NCBI GenBank assembly: GCA_928724745.1
Contig: CAKMXJ010000039.1
Location: 1,054,001 to 1,118,000, forward strand
Reading direction: 5' to 3'
Source: Anthracocystis setariae
Lineage: Eukaryota; Basidiomycota; Ustilaginomycetes; Ustilaginales; Ustilaginaceae
Length of the DNA: 64,000 nt
Shown here piece by piece: positions 40,853 through 50,597 of the stretch. The first letter of the stretch is position 1. Every line of letters starts with the position of its first letter. The notes under the pieces were generated by a model, which saw only the letters and a program-made list of their open reading frames with translations, made no database searches and was not told the DNA's origin. A program made the translations under genes and the position numbers.

Positions 40853-41728
40853 ATGACTTCATCGAGGACATTGACAATGGTGCGTCCCACCACGGTGGCA
40901 AGCATGCGTTCCCTTGCTGCTGGCTGCTTCTTGGAATCTCGACGCCTCGTCAGCTCTTCTGCGGTCGCCTCATCCTCATCTACGCTCGCCTCATCATCGT
41001 CCAACTCGTCTCGTCGATCTGCACGCTTCGCCGCCCGCCCAGGCGCAGACATGGTTGGACCTCCTGACCCGATCAGCAACCTGCGCCCCATCCGATACGG
41101 CTCCGCTTTTGAGCACGCTTCCTCTGCATCTTCCTCTTCATCTTCAGACCTGCCTGCATCCGCCTCCTCCAGTGCAATTAGCATGTCTCACCCGTACTCG
41201 CTGCACGAATTCACCACCTCGGGCGACTCGAGCTTCGGTGGCTGGTCCGGCATTACCGCTTCCTCCCGTAGGCGCTCCAAATCTCCCTCGCTCTACTTCG
41301 AACGTCTCTTGGCCAAGCTCGAAGAAGCCGAGCTCGCTCACAAGCTTCGCATGGCACGAGCCGACAATTTCAACCAGCGCTTCTGGCAGGACAACAATGC
41401 ACGTTTCATTCAAGCTCTGTCTGAGTTCAGGTCGCGAACCGGTTCGAGCAAGGCCGTCGCAACCCTCCCTGCAGCCCAAGCAAATCAGACAAACGAGTCA
41501 ACCTCGGCTGCTAAAGCGGCACTCGAGTCCGACTTGGATTTAGACTCGGATTCATTGGCGACTTTCTACTCGGCTTGGCTAAAGGCAAACGCGCCCAGGC
41601 ATAGGGCCTACAACAGGCAGTTGTGGCGACAGACTTTCGGCGACTTGTCTCCAGCCGCCAGATACCAAGCGCTTCGAGTTTGGGCCAAGGTCGTCGGTGC
41701 CGTCGAGAAGAGGCTCGGTCGAGTTTGA
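40853..41728 (+). CDS. COA8/APOPT1-like cytochrome c oxidase assembly factor
   Basis: Intronless, 291 aa from the first in-frame ATG (40853; ATG 40877 is an alternative). The Ser/Arg-rich N-terminus resembles a mitochondrial presequence. Residues ~68-83 read VGPPDPISNLRPIRYG, the signature of human COA8 (APOPT1), and a second block matches too: LRMARADNFNQRFWQDNNARF and FYSAWLKANAPRHRAYNRQLWRQTF. COA8 is a matrix protein that supports cytochrome oxidase assembly under oxidative stress. About 40 serine-rich residues are inserted between the first two blocks. Family call is by motif; function by analogy. Confidence 0.82.
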   Translation: MTSSRTLTMVRPTTVASMRSLAAGCFLESRRLVSSSAVASSSSTLASSSSNSSRRSARFAARPGADMVGPPDPISNLRPIRYGSAFEHASSASSSSSSDLPASASSSAISMSHPYSLHEFTTSGDSSFGGWSGITASSRRRSKSPSLYFERLLAKLEEAELAHKLRMARADNFNQRFWQDNNARFIQALSEFRSRTGSSKAVATLPAAQANQTNESTSAAKAALESDLDLDSDSLATFYSAWLKANAPRHRAYNRQLWRQTFGDLSPAARYQALRVWAKVVGAVEKRLGRV

Positions 41729-42083
41729 AGCCGAACAAGTCCCCTTCCACCGCAGATGGCAATTACCATTTCCTACCGGTTTCATCAGGCTCTCTCTGCA
41801 ATTCCATCCTTCACTTGGTCTGTAAATGCTTTCAACTCTTCTTTCCGTCGGTTCATCTAGGTCACATTTGTATCTGTATCTATCTCCCTTTGTATTCTAT
41901 CCATCCCCTTGCCTCTCCCTTGTCAACCACATTTCTTTGTCGACGCAATCCTGCATCATCGCGGTCTGTGGCAGAGCTGTACATCCTCGATTGATTACGA
42001 AACCAGCATGTGCAAACAGTGACAGACGATGTTGGCAAGTGTCACGCTCACTTGCGCGAATCTGCCGATCGACGCTTGCACCT
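41729..42083. other. Convergent 3' region, COA8-like / unknown gene
   Basis: 355 bp between facing stops with C/T-rich sequence; nothing else seen. Confidence 0.4.
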
Positions 42084-44681
42084 TCACTGCAGGCACTCGC
42101 CCAAGATGATCGTCGCGTCGATGAGATTCCGTGTAGCAATCAGGCATTTCTGACACCGGTCTGCCGTCGATTCCAGCGTTGGCAAACCACCCGACCCTTC
42201 CCCATCGCCTTTTGCACCGACTGAGGCGAGGGCGTTCAATACCCGTCCTTGTCTCGGCGTGCCGTCGAGATGCGTCTTCATCGACGAAAGACACGCCTCA
42301 AAATCGGCAGAATCCCGCTTGACCGCTTTGATAAGCTGCGACAGGAACGATCGCAACTCTGCCTTCCTCGTCTTGGCATCTTGCTTCCGCGCTGCATTCC
42401 CGGAGTCCCCAGAGGTCTCGGATAGGACAGTCAACGGGCTACTCCCATCTTCCACCATCGCCTCGCCGAGATAGGCGGAAGAATGTAACGCGACGAGCGC
42501 CCGTGCGATCAGGAACTTGATCTGGTTGATGCGATCCCTCGCTTCCATCTCGATAGCTCGAACAAAGGCAAGTCCCTGCAAGCCGCCTTGTTTCATTTCT
42601 TGCGTCACACTTGAATCTGCATCCATCCCTGCATCGCCACTTCTACCTCCCGTCTTGCCTTTCTTCCGCGGATGCGGGTCACTTCTGTTTTGCTTCTGCG
42701 GTCGCTTCCGTACAATCGACTGCGAAAGACTCTCGGATTTGGTCGGGAACTCCAAGTCCAACCTGGCATCGGTTGAGCCTTCAAGCTCGAGATGGTGGAG
42801 CGACAGGAAGTCGAGGATCGCCTTGGCATCACGGTCGTGGTCCCGCCTCACGGTGTTCTGTAATCGCACGTGTGCTGTTTCGTCCGTGGGCATTGCGTGC
42901 GCGATCGTGGTGTTCAGGGTGATCGAGGTGTCCTGATCGAGATATAGTCGCGTTGAGGCGGAAGCTTTCGCATCTGATTGGTCTGGGTGTGGCTCGGTTG
43001 CATCCTCAAGGTACGTCGTAAGCACTTTGGCGACAATGACCGGCCGAGATTCGATCAGTGGCAGCATCAGATACTGGATCTCAGCAGTACGCAACGGCTC
43101 GACACGCTCCGAGATCCCTGCAAAGAACGCAACAGGTTGAACACATCTGAGCTTAACCAGCTCATGCAATGACTGTAAAAGACGAGCAGCGGTCTCAGCA
43201 CGTGCCGCCATCTCCCTCTCGTCCCTCTGTTTCCCGATCTCCTGTCGATGTAAGAGCTCGGACTGCGGTACTGAGGATAGAATGCGAGCGTCGCCACGTG
43301 TAGGGAGAGACTTGTCAGTGTCAGTGACATTTGACGCCGACTCTGTTGCACTCGATGGCGCAGCGAACGCAGGCAAGACGCGTGGGAACGAGAGAGCGAC
43401 GTCCAAAGCTCGGCTGATATCTTCGACCATCGCCTGACCACTTGCTTCCTTGTTCGTCATGCGACGGCTCGTCTTTGTCTGGTGGCTGGTTGGGAATTGC
43501 CACAGAAGAGGCGGATCGATTTCTGTCGTTGGCGCCGAGGCCGAACTTGCAGGACCTTGACCTTGCTGGAACGATGCCCGGTCCCAAAGCACGAGCAGTA
43601 CCGAAAGCGTCCGCCATGCTCCTTCTGTCATCATCAGATGTTGATTGTGCGAACTGTGTCCGTGCATGGACTTGGCTTTGCGAGCACGCTTCGCAGGCGC
43701 AGATGATGATGCAACGGAGGATCGTGCGTTTCCAGACTTGGTGGGCCGTTTCTTCGCTCGGCCTGGCATCGAGGGGCCCCTTCGCAGATTATGGTCAACG
43801 TCATCGTCTGAGCCAGAGGATTCGCTGCTTGTCTCTCCATTGAGTTGCCTTCTATAAAGCTTTCCGAATTTGTCTTCAAGACGATCCTGAGTGGCGATGG
43901 ATGCTTGCAACTGCTTTTGGTAGCGCCTTTGATCCGAAGGCTTCATCCAGAATTCGCGCACCTGCGTGAGTGAGCTCTCTTTCTCTTCATCAGCGTTGAT
44001 CAAGCATCGATGGCACAGAAGGGCCCAGATATCCTCTGCATTCTGTAAATCGTTGCGCACCCATTTCTCGATAGGGCTAAGCTCAATCGAGCTTTCTTGC
44101 TCGCTGTCGGATCGAACAGAGGCGCTGCGAGAGGGCTTAGGCGAGGTCGACTTGTGGCTCGTCAATGGCTTCCTCTGCGAAGGGAGAGACTTCAAAATGT
44201 GACGCGCGAGGAGTGTTGACTTGTCAGTGTTGCAAGTCGATCTCTCCTCGTCCGTACCTCCTATCTCGTGCGCTGCGCTGGCTTGGGAGTATTGGACAAG
44301 CAACGATGTCGCTTTCAGCACAGTGGCCGATGAGGGTCGGTCGGTGTTTGCAGGTTTGGACACGCCGTTTGCCCTTGGCTGCGATACGAAGCGAGCGGTA
44401 GTGGAGCCTGGCACATTGTCGAGAGTCCATTTGGAGGTGGAAGCAACCTGAGCGCGCGATAGGGAACAAAGGCTGAGAGCCACAAGCTTCTGAAATAGGT
44501 TTTGCGGAGGCCTAACACCTTCGGCTTGCAGTTGCTCTAACAGCTCAACACCCCGGTCATATTGGTCGTCGTCGAAGCGATCCTCCACCAGCTGAGCCAG
44601 CGAAGATGCCAACGGAGTAAAGAAGCTGCCTTGCTGCAGCGCGGAAGCTACAAACGTATCGTCTGTCATGTCGGACTGCAT
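42084..44681 (-). CDS. Unknown large protein with basic nuclear-type stretch
   Basis: I do not recognise it. Intronless, 865 aa from the first in-frame ATG (44681); the frame is open upstream to a TTG at 44762. The N-terminus (FTPLASSLAQLVEDRFDDDQYDRGVELLEQLQAEGVRPPQNLF) suggests a helical-repeat start. Basic runs such as RAKKRPTKSG, PAKRARKAKS and RKRPQKQNRSDPHPRKKGK look like nuclear localisation signals. Helical conserved-looking parts include WRTLSVLLVLWDRASF, EISRALDVALSFPRVLPAF-like and AEIQYLMLPLIESRPVIVAKVLTTYLEDA. No signal peptide or membrane segment. Divergent from MIS14. Confidence 0.75.
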   Translation of the reverse strand: MQSDMTDDTFVASALQQGSFFTPLASSLAQLVEDRFDDDQYDRGVELLEQLQAEGVRPPQNLFQKLVALSLCSLSRAQVASTSKWTLDNVPGSTTARFVSQPRANGVSKPANTDRPSSATVLKATSLLVQYSQASAAHEIGGTDEERSTCNTDKSTLLARHILKSLPSQRKPLTSHKSTSPKPSRSASVRSDSEQESSIELSPIEKWVRNDLQNAEDIWALLCHRCLINADEEKESSLTQVREFWMKPSDQRRYQKQLQASIATQDRLEDKFGKLYRRQLNGETSSESSGSDDDVDHNLRRGPSMPGRAKKRPTKSGNARSSVASSSAPAKRARKAKSMHGHSSHNQHLMMTEGAWRTLSVLLVLWDRASFQQGQGPASSASAPTTEIDPPLLWQFPTSHQTKTSRRMTNKEASGQAMVEDISRALDVALSFPRVLPAFAAPSSATESASNVTDTDKSLPTRGDARILSSVPQSELLHRQEIGKQRDEREMAARAETAARLLQSLHELVKLRCVQPVAFFAGISERVEPLRTAEIQYLMLPLIESRPVIVAKVLTTYLEDATEPHPDQSDAKASASTRLYLDQDTSITLNTTIAHAMPTDETAHVRLQNTVRRDHDRDAKAILDFLSLHHLELEGSTDARLDLEFPTKSESLSQSIVRKRPQKQNRSDPHPRKKGKTGGRSGDAGMDADSSVTQEMKQGGLQGLAFVRAIEMEARDRINQIKFLIARALVALHSSAYLGEAMVEDGSSPLTVLSETSGDSGNAARKQDAKTRKAELRSFLSQLIKAVKRDSADFEACLSSMKTHLDGTPRQGRVLNALASVGAKGDGEGSGGLPTLESTADRCQKCLIATRNLIDATIILGECLQ

Positions 44682-45264
44682 GCGTAAGCGCGCAGTATGA
44701 AACTTTCGAAGTGGAAGGTGATGTGGTGAGGATGGTAAGGCACGACGATGATGAGAGCACAAGCTGAAACGGTAGCTGAGATTGGCTCACTCAGAGAGGC
44801 GGATAGGCTGAGGGGCGGAAGAATGCGAGCGTGAATCCAAGGACTGGGCAGAAGGCGTTCAGAGACCAACACACGTCTGGAAGATCCGAATTTTGTCTCA
44901 CAGCACAGTGTGGAGTGGGGCTCGTGGTTCAGAGGGGTCCAACAACGCGTGAGGCGTGTATGTTTTTCTCCGAGGTGGGTCGAGTGACATTTTTGAAGGA
45001 TGCAGGGCCCGGCCCGGTAGCATCTGTCTTTGCTCAGAGCGCACACATCTACGTGTTGACTTCGACTGACGGGACATCTTTATCGCCACCACGCCCCTCC
45101 CCTCTCTCCACTGCAGTCACGGATCACGCCGTAAACAACCACCGTTTTCTCACGCTTTGACCATCCCTCCGACAAGGTGTTCGCTCTCGGACTTTCGGCA
45201 AACCCGCCGCTCGGCTCATCCGCACATCACAATTTGGTCTCCAGTTTCCTAGCGCTTCGTCACG
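44682..45264. promoter_or_regulatory. Bidirectional promoter, unknown gene / MIS14
   Basis: A 583-bp divergent gap with no distinct element recognised. Confidence 0.45.
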
Positions 45265-46073
45265 ATGTCGGGTCACTTTCCTCGCTTGAACCTGGATCGT
45301 CCAGCAGACTTGGACTACATTCTTGATGCTGTCGATCAGCATGCCCACAAGATTGCGCAGATGGAGTTCGGCAGCGAGCTAGAACGCCACGAGGCGCTCA
45401 AAGCTGTGGTGAACAAGATGATCAAGAGGGTGAGCATTGACGCGCAGTACGCCTCAGCTTGATATCTATATACACTGACACAGATTGCTCCGATCTACTA
45501 TCCCGCGCTACACCGCACAGTTGACTGGAGCAACAAGAGCCAAGATCGAGCGCAACTTGTTATATAACGGCATGACTCCACACGACTATGCAAAGCACAG
45601 CAAAGGTAAGTGTGGACCAGCTGCCTCGTGTTGACCATGCAAATACTGATCCTGCTCTCATTCCGATGCTTTCTTGCGGACTCACAGGCATCGAACCATT
45701 CGATGAAACTCTTTCAAGACGAGTGCAGGTGCTGAACGACCAGGCCAACACCTTGACAACGGAGGTGATTGGATACCGAAAGTCACTACCAGCCAGAAGG
45801 GCAGAGGCGATGGAGAAGAGGGCTGCGATCATCCGCGCATTGGAAGCGAAGAAGGAGGAGCAACGTCGAGCAGCAGAAAGGGAGCATGCACAGCAGCTGC
45901 GAAAAGAGCGCAAGCCGATCGCTGTGGATCTCAAAAGGAAAGCAGAGGTCGCTGCGACGCTACAAGAGTCTGTCATGGACATCACAAGTCTGCAAGTGTC
46001 GATCCTGGAACAAGCGACCGCAGCCAGCGAGCAGGCCAAGCTGGTTAAGCGCTTGCGGACCATGCCCCTCTAA
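45265..46073 (+). CDS. MIS14: Kinetochore protein Mis14/Nsl1 (MIS12 complex)
   Basis: Subunit of the four-protein MIS12 complex that links centromeric CENP-C to the NDC80 complex. Exons 45265-45429, 45521-45605 and 45688-46073 (introns 91 and 82 nt) give 211 aa. The N-terminus LNLDRPADLDYILDAVDQHAHKI matches the family start (RIEL.SPADL.YL). After the second intron comes KGIEPFDETLSRRVQVLNDQANTLTTEVIGYRKSLPARR, corresponding to the family's YEPFDT.L..RV.......L...V..LR block, then a long coiled coil. Length is usual. The frame closes correctly at both junctions. Identification is by pattern memory and moderately strong. Confidence 0.8.
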
Positions 46074-46235
46074 GTACATCTTGACACCATTTCATGTCAC
46101 TCACGATCTACTATATACCCATAATATCAGCCATACAAACACTTCGAACCCATGACAAGAAGCATGAACGAGATGATTGAATGTTTCTTCGGTCGAACAA
46201 ACGCAAACATAGCTGCCTCTACACCACGGGCTATC

Positions 46236-46353
46236 ATCTGCGGCCATAGAACCTTGAAAGCACCGCATCCCGTCCGATCTGCGAAGTTAAGCAAGGTATC
46301 GCCTAGTCAGTACTGCGGTGGGGGACCACGCGGGAATCCTAGGTGCTGCAGTT
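46236..46353 (+). rRNA. 5S ribosomal RNA
   Basis: 118-nt gene. The internal stretch GCATCCCGTCCGATCTGCGA, the AAGTTAAGCAAGG box C region and GGTGGGGGACCACGCGGGAA are universally recognisable 5S motifs, and the ends (ATCTGCGGC... / ...GCTGCAGTT) pair to close helix I. It stands alone between two protein genes, not in an rDNA array, as is known for several fungi including U. maydis. Transcription is by RNA polymerase III from internal promoter boxes; a T-run follows. The overlapping protein reading 46152-46466 is spurious. Confidence 0.96.
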
Positions 46354-46357
46354 CCTC

Positions 46358-46368
46358 TTTTTTTTTTT
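46358..46368 (+). terminator. RNA polymerase III terminator of 5S rRNA
   Basis: Eleven consecutive T, beginning 4 nt after the 5S 3' end. Confidence 0.9.
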
Positions 46369-46783
46369 CGGTTGCTTTTGTTCTCGTATTTTTGGACCCA
46401 TTTACGATGATTTTGGAAGGCTTTGTTTGGACAACGACAAGGAACGACCTAGTTGCATCCCTGTAACCACAACCCGACTAGAACCCCTTCCCAATAGCTG
46501 ATGCTGTCTATTCACACTACGTTCGTGGATCGGAAGGAACAATAGGATTATTGGGTGCTAAGATGGTGTTGAAAGGGAGAAGAAATGGCATCGCTCATCA
46601 ATAAGGGATGAACTGAATAGCACAGGCTACCTGCATCACGTAAGCAGCTCTAAAATTCCTCCCGACCCTTGCCACTACCTCCACACTTGCGTTCCGGAAC
46701 AACTCTATACGGGCCTGATTCAAGCGCTCACCGCTCTTCCCTCATCCTCCAACATCAACTACCCAATCACATCAGCTTCCACG
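46369..46783. promoter_or_regulatory. Promoter region of SDHAF4
   Basis: About 415 bp between the 5S gene and the SDHAF4 start. No distinct element recognised. Confidence 0.4.
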
Positions 46784-47245
46784 ATGCTAGCATCTAAATC
46801 AGCTCTACTCATGGCACCTCTCAGGACGACACTCGCCAGTAGCTCGCGCCGCACATTCGCATCCACCTCCTTGAGGGCATCGGGAGGATTCAACCGTCCT
46901 GGCCCACCACCTCTGCCACCTCAGGAACAGAAAGAGTTTGAAAAGCTCGTCAAGTCCAAACAGAGTAAGTAGCATCCTCTCTCTCCATCCTTTCTACTCT
47001 TTTGCCTATCTATACGCTGACTATTTAATTCACCTCTGCTCGAACGTACGTTGCTGTCAGATGCATCGCCCTTCCTCGCCTCAGATCCAGAGAAGGGAGA
47101 TCTCCACCCGGACGCACGGAGAAAACCCAGACCCGAATTTGAAGGCGAAACAAACCCAAATACAGGCGAAATCGGCGGTCCCAAGAATGACCCTCTCAAG
47201 TACGAAAAGGAATGGACCTACGGTGGCAGAGCCACAGATTTCTAA
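46784..47245 (+). CDS. SDH8: Succinate dehydrogenase assembly factor 4 (SDHAF4/Sdh8)
   Basis: Small mitochondrial matrix chaperone that binds the flavinylated SDH1 subunit during complex II assembly and limits radical formation. Exons 46784-46964 and 47061-47245 (96-nt intron, phase 1) give 121 aa, the usual size. The N-terminus (ALLMAPLRTTLASSSRRTFASTSLRAS) looks like a mitochondrial presequence. The C-terminus carries the DUF1674 signature: HPDARRKPRPEFEGETNPNTGEIGGPKNDPL... and WTYGGRATDF at the very end. Confident. Confidence 0.95.
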
Positions 47246-47451
47246 CTCCACGTTCTCACCACCACTTACGATCACTTTAATGCATAGTACAAGTACACTC
47301 TCCTGACACGACGCCTCATCAAGCTCCAGCCGTGCAAGAGTTGGATTCAAGTTCGTTCTGATGTGGGATTACAGGAGACGCCAAATGTGAATGCGTAGAA
47401 GTACATTGTGAATGAGATTCGACCTAAATGTCTTAAAGTTAGGCTTCAATA
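47246..47451. other. Convergent 3' region, SDHAF4 / AT-hook protein
   Basis: 206 bp between facing stops; likely 3' UTRs only. Confidence 0.4.
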
Positions 47452-49428
47452 CTAGATTGTGGTAGATGAACCTTGATCCATCTGCGTCGTGGCGGATAGG
47501 GTGGGTGCGACAGCTCCGAACGAAGCCGCCATTTCCAAGAATGCAGCCACATCGAAACTGTCTGCTGCATTGCTGGAAGTCTGCGTGCCAAGCGGATCGC
47601 TCGATTCGTTGGCAGGCATGGGAGACCCGCAAGCCGAAGGTGCTGCAAGAGACAGGGACTCCACGCCAGTCGAAGCGATCGGCTGCGAAGATGATGGCAG
47701 AGAGGTGAATTCCAGCGTCTGACTAAAGCCTGCCAACTCGCTTGTCGAAATACCAAGCACTTTGGCAAGCTCCTCATCGCTGAACGAGATAGCTCGGTCA
47801 GGTGCAGGCGTGTCGGTCGAGACGGCAGGGGTTGCAATTGTGGATATCGAAGCAGCTTCCGACGGACTGGTATCGAGTATAGACGGATCGAGATTTTCGA
47901 GCTGATCGACGAGCTGGTTGTGCAGACGACTTCCCACATTGAGCTGTTCTTGGTCTGCTTCCTCCTCATCCTGTGCCGGTTCGTCATCGCTCGACTCGGC
48001 TTCCTCAAGTCGCCTACGCTCCTCCTCTTCGGCGGCGATCTCTCTCTCCAACTGCGCGAAGGTCTGAGCAAGACGTCGTTCTTCCCTCTCCGAGTCGCGA
48101 AGACTCTTTTCCCTCGCCTTGCGGTCTTTCTTGGCTTTCCGAGTGGCTTCCCTAGCCTTGCGAGTTGCTTCGCGTTCGCGTTGAAGCAGCGCAGTATGGT
48201 TAGCGATGCGCTCGCGCAGCACCGAAATTCGCTCGTCCACCGTCTTCTGTGCGTTCTCAAAGAAGCTTGCGTCGACACGCATTTGCAGCATCTCTGCATG
48301 AATAGCTTCGCGGCCTTTGGTGACATCGGAGAGCTTCTTTCTGATTTCCTCGCGGATGGCGTTGCTGGGACCTGGGGCCTTGCTCTCTGTTGTCGGAACC
48401 GTCGATGTTGTCGCGACAGCATTGGATCCCGCCACGGAAGCGCCGTCGGTAGCGAAAGAGAGGTCCATATCCACAGGAACGGACGAAGACTGGCTTGTGC
48501 CGTTGGCATCTGCAGAGACCGCCGATTCTGCGTTGGCCGAATCATGGCTTTGCTCGGAGGCGTTGTTGAAGTCGGCCTGCTGGGTGCTTGCGTCGTCAGC
48601 TACAGAATGATCGGTGCTGGCTTGCTTCTGGAGGGCGACAAAGAGGTCTGCAAAGAGACGAAGATTGTTCTGGATGAAGGTCTGTGCATTTTCGGACGTA
48701 GAGCGTTGAGGAATGAGCCGACCAAGATCTGGAACGGACAGAAGCGATCCAGCATTGGATGCCGCAGAACGAGCGGCAGCAGCGGCGGCGGAGGAAGCCT
48801 TTTTCTTGACAGCGGCAGGAGCACTATCTGCGCTGGTTTTGCGTTTGGCCTTAGGTGGAGGCGGATTGTTTGGATCAGGGAGCGGATGCTTGCGCGGCCG
48901 CCCACGCTTCCTTGCATAAGTCTGTGGCGCCGCTCCCGGCGTAGAGACCGGAGTGGATGCGGTGGAAGAGGGTGCAGTTGAGGTCGCGTTGGATAACGGT
49001 GGGATTTTTGCGATAGTCTGGGGATCAATCGCTATAGCGGAATTGAATGTCGGCGCTTCCGAAAGCGTGGAAGGGGGCGGCGGCGAAGTGGAAGCTGCTG
49101 GTGAGACGGCGATCGATCTTGTAGCAGCTTCCGATGAGGTTGCAGCGGAGGAGACCTGTTGACCAAGAGCGACAGAAAGCATCGCCGAGCAAGGCGGAGT
49201 CTGTTGTGGCGTGTCAATGTAGTGGATCTTGCGCGCCCCCTCGTCAGCACGCATCTTGGCATTGGCGAATGTTTCGGTGCGTGGACTGCTTTGCGTCTCC
49301 ATAGTCATATCTGTAGGCGTGAGTTGGGTCGAGTCATCGTCAGAGTCGATGGACATGTGTCGGCTCTGCTGCAGCTCCGGAGTGCGAACGGAATTGGCAA
49401 TGAGTCCCTCGCTGCCATTCAGTGCCAT
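47452..49428 (-). CDS. AT-hook coiled-coil protein of unknown function
   Basis: Intronless, 658 aa from ATG 49428. A classic AT-hook core (KRGRPRKHPLPDPNNPPPPKAKRK) lies at about residues 175-200, followed by a basic Ala/Lys stretch, which suggests binding to the minor groove of AT-rich DNA in the nucleus. A strong coiled coil at about 390-490 is rich in Arg, Glu and Ala (REREATRKAREATRKAKKDRKAREKSLRDSEREERRL) and ends in an acidic tract. A further block GRLIPQRSTSENAQTFIQNNLRLFADLFVALQKQ and the C-terminal FSDEELAKVLGISTSELAGF might be short interaction domains. I recognise no named family; a transcription or chromatin role is inference. Confidence 0.8.
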   Translation of the reverse strand: MALNGSEGLIANSVRTPELQQSRHMSIDSDDDSTQLTPTDMTMETQSSPRTETFANAKMRADEGARKIHYIDTPQQTPPCSAMLSVALGQQVSSAATSSEAATRSIAVSPAASTSPPPPSTLSEAPTFNSAIAIDPQTIAKIPPLSNATSTAPSSTASTPVSTPGAAPQTYARKRGRPRKHPLPDPNNPPPPKAKRKTSADSAPAAVKKKASSAAAAAARSAASNAGSLLSVPDLGRLIPQRSTSENAQTFIQNNLRLFADLFVALQKQASTDHSVADDASTQQADFNNASEQSHDSANAESAVSADANGTSQSSSVPVDMDLSFATDGASVAGSNAVATTSTVPTTESKAPGPSNAIREEIRKKLSDVTKGREAIHAEMLQMRVDASFFENAQKTVDERISVLRERIANHTALLQREREATRKAREATRKAKKDRKAREKSLRDSEREERRLAQTFAQLEREIAAEEEERRRLEEAESSDDEPAQDEEEADQEQLNVGSRLHNQLVDQLENLDPSILDTSPSEAASISTIATPAVSTDTPAPDRAISFSDEELAKVLGISTSELAGFSQTLEFTSLPSSSQPIASTGVESLSLAAPSACGSPMPANESSDPLGTQTSSNAADSFDVAAFLEMAASFGAVAPTLSATTQMDQGSSTTI

Positions 49429-50597
49429 ACGTGTCGTTAATCGCAACTAAACGGTTCGATGACCCGTCTTGATCTCCATTTGTCTGCAGCGCAAACAGAG
49501 ATTAAAAGCACATCTGAGCGCAGAGATGTATAAGGTACGAGGGTTGAAACTCGCAAGGGCTACAGGCTGCTGTGGATGATGTTAATTATGATACAAGGTG
49601 ATAGATCGAGGTGGTTTAGGTGGATGGAACGGCGAAATCGGTTCCCAACCAAGACCTTCGTCAATACCCAAAGAAAAGCATAAAAAAGAAAAAAAAAAAA
49701 ATGGACAGGGTCCTGGCGTCTACAGTGCAGCAAGCACAAAAGCTTCGCATCACGTGAGCTGAGCAGCTCGACCTCCACACGAAACTCTGTGATGAAATGC
49801 AAGATACAACTCAGACACCAGCAGCGCTCAGCGTACGCAAAACTGCGGGCCGCCTTGGCAAACTAGGTTCGACGCGGAACGCGTCTGTTGAAGTGGGTTT
49901 TCTGTGGCGACCCGGAAGTAACACACAATTTCTTGTGAAGACGCACACTTTTGTCGACCTCACTTGGTTCGCTGCGCAGTTTGGCCAACTTAGCCTCTAA
50001 ACCACAATGACAAGCGTCCCACCGTCACATTGTCACGGATAGGAAAGTGCAGCCGCGGGTTGCAGCACAGTTGTCGGCTTTCGACAAGCTAAATCGGTAT
50101 CGCCGTTCCCTCTTCCGTCTTCTTCCATCATCACTACTTGTGCCTCGCCTGCTAAATTCTCCGACATCCGTGGACTTCTTCTCTCGGCCTTGCAAGCGTT
50201 GCAAGCGTTGCAAGCGTTTTCGATTTTACGCGGAAGGATCGATCGAAACTGCTCAGCTGCGTTGGAATTGCAGCGAATCGCACTCGTATCGCTGTCACGA
50301 GTGGTCTTCATCGAAGACGGAGCACACCGATATCGCGTCCAGTCGCAACGTCCTCTTTCCCGAAAGAGCCCCTTGAGACTTGCGGCAACGCGCTCTCGCT
50401 CTCTTCAACATCTCTACGCATCCAACAGGCTCATTGCTTTGATCGAGCGTCCACATCTGCCTCGCTGTTTTCCTTGATACTCTCCAGCTCATCATACATT
50501 ACCGTGGGAATCGGATTCCGCTCTCTCTACTGCTCTGACGCGCCTTCTCTGGCAATCCATGCCGAACACACTATCGCCCTGAACTTCTGTCGACACC
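49429..50597. promoter_or_regulatory. Bidirectional promoter, AT-hook protein / RecQ helicase
   Basis: A 1169-bp divergent gap with an A-tract near 49690-49700 and a 9-bp tandem repeat. Short ORFs here look random. Confidence 0.45.
50191..50217. repeat. Three tandem copies of TGCAAGCGT
   Basis: Three perfect head-to-tail 9-bp copies about 380 bp upstream of the RecQ start. Confidence 0.95.

Noticed and set aside
46152..46466. 104-aa plus-strand reading
   Set aside because: It lies across the 5S rRNA gene and its T-run.
3960..47245. Cluster of mitochondrial genes (NDUFA11, AIM18, COA8-like, SDHAF4)
   Set aside because: They are scattered over 43 kb among unrelated genes; coincidence is the simpler reading.
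47920..48981. 353-aa plus-strand reading
   Set aside because: Antisense shadow of the AT-hook protein.
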